Of a stretch of 8,406 bases of DNA, positions 6,113-8,406 are shown one piece after another (within the stretch, counting starts at the first letter, position 1; each line of letters starts with the position of its first letter). The stretch is taken from the NCBI GenBank assembly GCA_902492185.1, contig CABUKY010000079.1:1-8406 (forward strand), read 5' to 3'. A program made the translations under genes and the position numbers. The DNA comes from an uncultured Collinsella sp. (GTDB lineage Bacteria; Actinomycetota; Coriobacteriia; Coriobacteriales; Coriobacteriaceae). Under the pieces are notes generated by a model. The model was not told where the DNA came from, searched no databases, and worked only from the letters and a program-made list of their open reading frames with translations.

Positions 6113-6231
6113 AAGTGAGTAGGCTTTTTGGTGCAGGACGAGCACAAAGCGCATCTGCTCTAGTAAAACCGCAGGTCACAGGGGTGGCGGTTTTGGGTGT
6201 GCTCTGCAGGTCGCTTAAAGTCTACTCACTT
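6113..6231. repeat. 119-bp element with 15-bp terminal inverted repeats
   Basis: The ends are inverted copies: 6113-6127 (AAGTGAGTAGGCTTT) pairs with 6217-6231 at 14 of 15 positions, the outer ten being perfect. Inside are two more nested stems: GAGCACA (6140-6146) with TGTGCTC (6198-6204), and AAAACCGC (6165-6172) with GCGGTTTT (6187-6194). The whole segment can fold into one long interrupted hairpin. It has no coding potential. Together with flanks that show no gene, it makes up the 354-base gap between the HAD and YitT genes. It resembles a MITE-like element or a structured RNA. No target-site duplication is obvious. Confidence 0.6.
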
Positions 6232-6292
6232 GTAATTTGGGCCTTTGGTCGTGGGGTTGCTGGTCCCGCTTTGGTTGTCGAGAGAGGGTGAA

Positions 6293-6364
6293 TTGAAGCG
6301 TCCCCGCACGCTCCATGTTACAATCGCGGACATATCCCACAACTACATCTGCCTTCGAAAGGAG
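6293..6364 (+). promoter_or_regulatory. Possible promoter and ribosome site of the YitT-family gene
   Basis: TTGAAG (6293-6298) and TACAAT (6319-6324) resemble -35 and -10 boxes, but the 20-base spacer is longer than ideal. AAAGGAG (6358-6364), five bases before a GTG, fixes the start of the downstream gene. Confidence 0.4.
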
Positions 6365-6369
6365 CCTGC

Positions 6370-7377
6370 GTGGCGAACGCCATCGATCGGCTCACGGACC
6401 GAGTGCTCGTGCTCGGCCGCCTCACCATCGTCCGCCGCGCCATTACTGCTGTGGCGGTCACCATTTCCGCCGTTCTCCAGACATTTCTGATCCAGGCGTT
6501 CATTCAGCCCGCCGACCTGCTTCCGAGCGGTCTTACCGGCGTCGCGGTCCTGCTCGATCGCGTTACCTCGCTGGGTGGCGTTCATATCGACATCTCGCTC
6601 GGCATGCTCGCGCTCAACATCCCCGTGGCGCTCCTATGTTGGAGCGGCATTAGCAAGCGCTTCGTCATCTTCTCGATGATGCAGGTCGTGCTCTCGTCGC
6701 TGTTCCTCAACGTCTTTCACTTCGCTCCATTTTTGGGCGACAAGATCATGCTCATCATTTTTGGCGGCGTGGTCTCGGGTCTGGGCGCTGCCATCGCACT
6801 TAAATCCGGCGCATCCACCGGCGGCACCGACTTTATCGCGCTGTGGGTTTCCAACCACACGGGCAAGACCATCTGGGGCGTCATCTTTGGTTTCAACTGC
6901 TTTATCCTGGCGATCTTTGGCTTTATGTTTGGCTGGGACAAGGCGGCGTATTCCATCGTGTTCCAGTTTATTTCGACCAAGACCATCGACAGTTTCTATC
7001 GTCGCTACGATCGCGTGACGCTGCAGATCACGACGCGCAAGGCAGACGAGGTCATGACTGCCTACGTAAACCATTTTCAGCACGGCATTAGCTGCGCCGA
7101 GGTCGTCGGCGGATATAGCCGCGAAAAGATGTACCTGCTGAACACCGTTGTCTCGACCTACGAGAGTCAGGACATTATCAAGCTGGTGTGCGACGTTGAT
7201 CCCGGCGCCGTGATCAACGTGTTCCACACGCTCAACTTTGTGGGCGGCTGGTGGGGTGGTCATGTCGACGAGCCCATGCCCACGGCCGTTCCCGATCCCG
7301 ACAAGCCCGCACGCATGGCCAGCAGGCAGGCGCGCCTCAGCGAACAGGACAGCCTGCAGCAGGACGACGGCAAGTAG
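6370..7377 (+). CDS. YitT-family membrane protein with DUF2179 domain
   Basis: This is a membrane protein of unknown biochemical role. Residues 24-188 hold five or six hydrophobic helices of the YitT (DUF161) type, including LPSGLTGVAVLLD (51-63) and the conserved SGASTGGTDFIA (146-157). Residues about 236-292 form a DUF2179 domain (HGISCAEVVGGYSREKMYLLNTVV, then CDVDPGAVINVFHTLNFVGGW), probably cytoplasmic. The last 35 or so residues are polar and low in complexity, and longer than the usual family end. The GTG start at 6370 is supported by AAAGGAG. It appears to be transcribed alone: a large spacer precedes it and a hairpin with a short T run follows. No link to the PTS pathway is visible. 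Confidence 0.87.
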   Translation: MANAIDRLTDRVLVLGRLTIVRRAITAVAVTISAVLQTFLIQAFIQPADLLPSGLTGVAVLLDRVTSLGGVHIDISLGMLALNIPVALLCWSGISKRFVIFSMMQVVLSSLFLNVFHFAPFLGDKIMLIIFGGVVSGLGAAIALKSGASTGGTDFIALWVSNHTGKTIWGVIFGFNCFILAIFGFMFGWDKAAYSIVFQFISTKTIDSFYRRYDRVTLQITTRKADEVMTAYVNHFQHGISCAEVVGGYSREKMYLLNTVVSTYESQDIIKLVCDVDPGAVINVFHTLNFVGGWWGGHVDEPMPTAVPDPDKPARMASRQARLSEQDSLQQDDGK

Positions 7378-7414
7378 GGTATTGGCATTTTGCCGGTCCT
7401 GCGCAACCCATCCG

Positions 7415-7459
7415 AACGAGCCCCCCGAAAGCCCCGTTGCTTTCGAGAGGCTCTCGTTT
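7415..7459 (+). terminator. Probable terminator of the YitT-family gene
   Basis: CGAAAGC (7426-7432) pairs exactly with GCTTTCG (7439-7445) around a six-base loop. An outer stem of AACGAGCC (7415-7422) with GGCTCTCGTT (7449-7458), carrying a two-base bulge, extends it. Only a short T run (7457-7459) follows, so efficiency is uncertain. Confidence 0.55.
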
Positions 7460-7460
7460 G

Positions 7461-7504
7461 CCCAGATAAAACCTACCAAAATGAAGCTGTCGCTTTTTGG
7501 TAGG
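7461..7504. repeat. 44-bp dispersed hairpin repeat, copy 2
   Basis: This is the second copy of the unit at 5327-5370, differing at four of 44 positions. Here the stem is perfect: CCTACCAAAA (7472-7481) with TTTTGGTAGG (7495-7504). The difference at the last T (C in copy 1) restores pairing, so this copy may be closer to the ancestral form. It lies between the YitT terminator and the GntR promoter. Confidence 0.75.
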
Positions 7505-7540
7505 GAGGGTGTATCGTTTTATCATTATGAGGTAATATGA

Positions 7541-7583
7541 AACTAGACGTTATATACGTATTAGTTATTTCGATATTTCGATA
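7541..7583. promoter_or_regulatory. Candidate autoregulatory operator before the GntR gene
   Basis: ACGT-TATAT-ACGT (7547-7559) is a perfect four-base dyad with a five-base centre. Outer arms AACTA (7541-7545) and TAGTT (7562-7566) extend it imperfectly. The same dyad precedes the EamA gene and the PTS operon, as expected if the GntR protein binds all three. An exact tandem repeat TTTCGATA occurs at 7568-7575 and 7576-7583. No clear -35/-10 pair can be fixed in this AT-rich stretch. Confidence 0.55.
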
Positions 7584-7596
7584 AGAGTGATTAGAT

Positions 7597-8316
7597 ATGC
7601 CTGCGCCCAAAAATGCACCGCTTTACCAGCAGATTTACGACGAAATCAAGGATGCGATCGAGAAAGGTGTTTATGCACCCAAGGAGCGTATTCCGTCCGA
7701 GCTTGAGCTAGCCGAGCAGTACGACGTGAGCCGCATTACGGTGCGCCGCGCCGTCGAGGAGCTGTGCTCCGATGGCTACCTGGTTAAGCAGCAGGGCCGT
7801 GGCACCTTTGTCTCCACGCCGCACATCAATCGCCAGTTTCACGCCTCGACGCTGCAGACGTTTACCGCGCTGTGTGCCGGCAACGGCATGAAGGCCGGTG
7901 CGCACGTGATCGATCGCCAGATCGTTCCGGCGCGCCAAAACGAGATGGAGTTCTTTGGCCTGCAGAAGGATGCGCTGCTGCTGCATATCAAGCGCGTACG
8001 TACGGCCGACGGCGAGCCCATCTTTGAGGAGAACATCTTTGTGCCGTTTGATGCCTACCGTGAGCTGTTGACGGCCGATCTTGAGGACAAGTCGATTTTT
8101 GCCGAGGTCGAGCGTGTTGGCGGAACGCCGATTGTTTCGGTTGGCTACCGCACGGTCGAGGCCGTTCGTGCCAATACCGAGCAGGCGGCCGAGCTGGGCA
8201 TTGCTCCGCACGATCCGCTGCTCAACCTGCGTGCCGGCTTCACGGGTCCCAATGGCGAGCCGGTCCTGATGGGTAAGCAGTACTACGTGGGATCGCGCTA
8301 CGTTATGGTCATGTAG
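7597..8316 (+). CDS. GntR-family regulator, HutC/UTRA subfamily
   Basis: This is a cytoplasmic DNA-binding regulator, probably a repressor released by a sugar-phosphate or sugar-amine ligand. Residues 6-74 are a GntR winged helix: LYQQIYDEIKDAI, then IPSELELAEQYDVSRITVRRAVEEL with the recognition helix near 45-56, then the wing QQGRGTFV. Residues about 95-235 are a UTRA ligand domain (EENIFVPFDAY; SVGYRTVEA; PLLNLRAGFTGPNGEPVLMGKQYYVGSRY). The 239 residues match the subfamily, which includes FrlR, NagR/YvoA and GmuR. The ATG at 7597 has only a weak AAGAG (7583-7587) before it. The dyad in its own promoter, shared with the PTS and EamA promoters, suggests autoregulation and control of both. 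The ligand is inferred from the neighbourhood. Confidence 0.92.
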   Translation: MPAPKNAPLYQQIYDEIKDAIEKGVYAPKERIPSELELAEQYDVSRITVRRAVEELCSDGYLVKQQGRGTFVSTPHINRQFHASTLQTFTALCAGNGMKAGAHVIDRQIVPARQNEMEFFGLQKDALLLHIKRVRTADGEPIFEENIFVPFDAYRELLTADLEDKSIFAEVERVGGTPIVSVGYRTVEAVRANTEQAAELGIAPHDPLLNLRAGFTGPNGEPVLMGKQYYVGSRYVMVM

Positions 8317-8321
8317 CTCTA

Positions 8322-8348
8322 GTTGCGCGGTTTTCCAAACCGCGCAAC
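8322..8348. terminator. Perfect 12-bp hairpin after the GntR gene
   Basis: GTTGCGCGGTTT (8322-8333) pairs exactly with AAACCGCGCAAC (8337-8348) around TCC, starting five bases after the stop codon. No T tract follows on either strand, so a standard intrinsic terminator is not proven. Position and strength still suggest a transcript end. Nothing further is recognised up to 8406. Confidence 0.5.
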
Positions 8349-8406
8349 GGCTCGACGCTGCAAGCCCGCCAGAGCGGCAATCTGCCTTTCAACTTCGGCG
8401 GCATGA

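Noticed and set aside
6245..6653. Small forward open frames around the YitT start
   Set aside because: They overlap the YitT gene in other frames, show Arg/Ser/Pro-rich shadow composition and have no ribosome site.
1..8406. CRISPR array, tRNA, rRNA or insertion-sequence transposase
   Set aside because: No regularly spaced direct repeats, no cloverleaf or rRNA segment, and no transposase or integrase frame was seen.

Overview
The window is bacterial chromosome with a high G+C content and coding regions that favour C- and G-ending codons. The gene set (mannose-family PTS, two-domain SIS deglycase, GntR/UTRA regulator, YitT-family membrane protein) and the short palindromic repeats between genes resemble gut Coriobacteriia, most likely Collinsella. 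That assignment is by resemblance only; no rRNA or other marker gene is present. All seven genes are on the + strand.

Layout. Bases 1-152 hold no gene that I can support. A DMT/EamA transporter follows (153-1271, perhaps starting at the TTG at 189). Next is a mannose-class PTS operon: fused EIIAB (1454-2377), EIIC (2414-3208) and EIID (3222-4055). A 187-bp gap with two perfect hairpins leads to a SIS-domain deglycase of the FrlB/GfrF/FraB type (4243-5226), closed by a strong intrinsic terminator (5261-5292). Downstream are a HAD phosphatase/phosphomutase (5386-6015), a 354-bp spacer holding a 119-bp inverted-repeat element (6113-6231), a YitT/DUF2179 membrane protein (6370-7377), and a GntR/UTRA repressor (7597-8316). 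A 44-bp hairpin repeat occurs twice (5327-5370 and 7461-7504).

How the genes work together. The central inference is uptake and breakdown of an Amadori-type sugar-amine such as fructoselysine. The PTS would import and phosphorylate it, and the SIS deglycase would split the 6-phosphate into glucose 6-phosphate and a free amino acid. A dyad of the form ACGT-N5-ACGT lies in front of the transporter (137-149), the PTS operon (1409-1421, with a second related copy at 1426-1438) and the GntR gene itself (7547-7559). This suggests one regulon controlled by the GntR protein. The transporter would then be a natural candidate to export the released amino acid. The HAD and YitT genes show no such site, so their link to the pathway is unproven.
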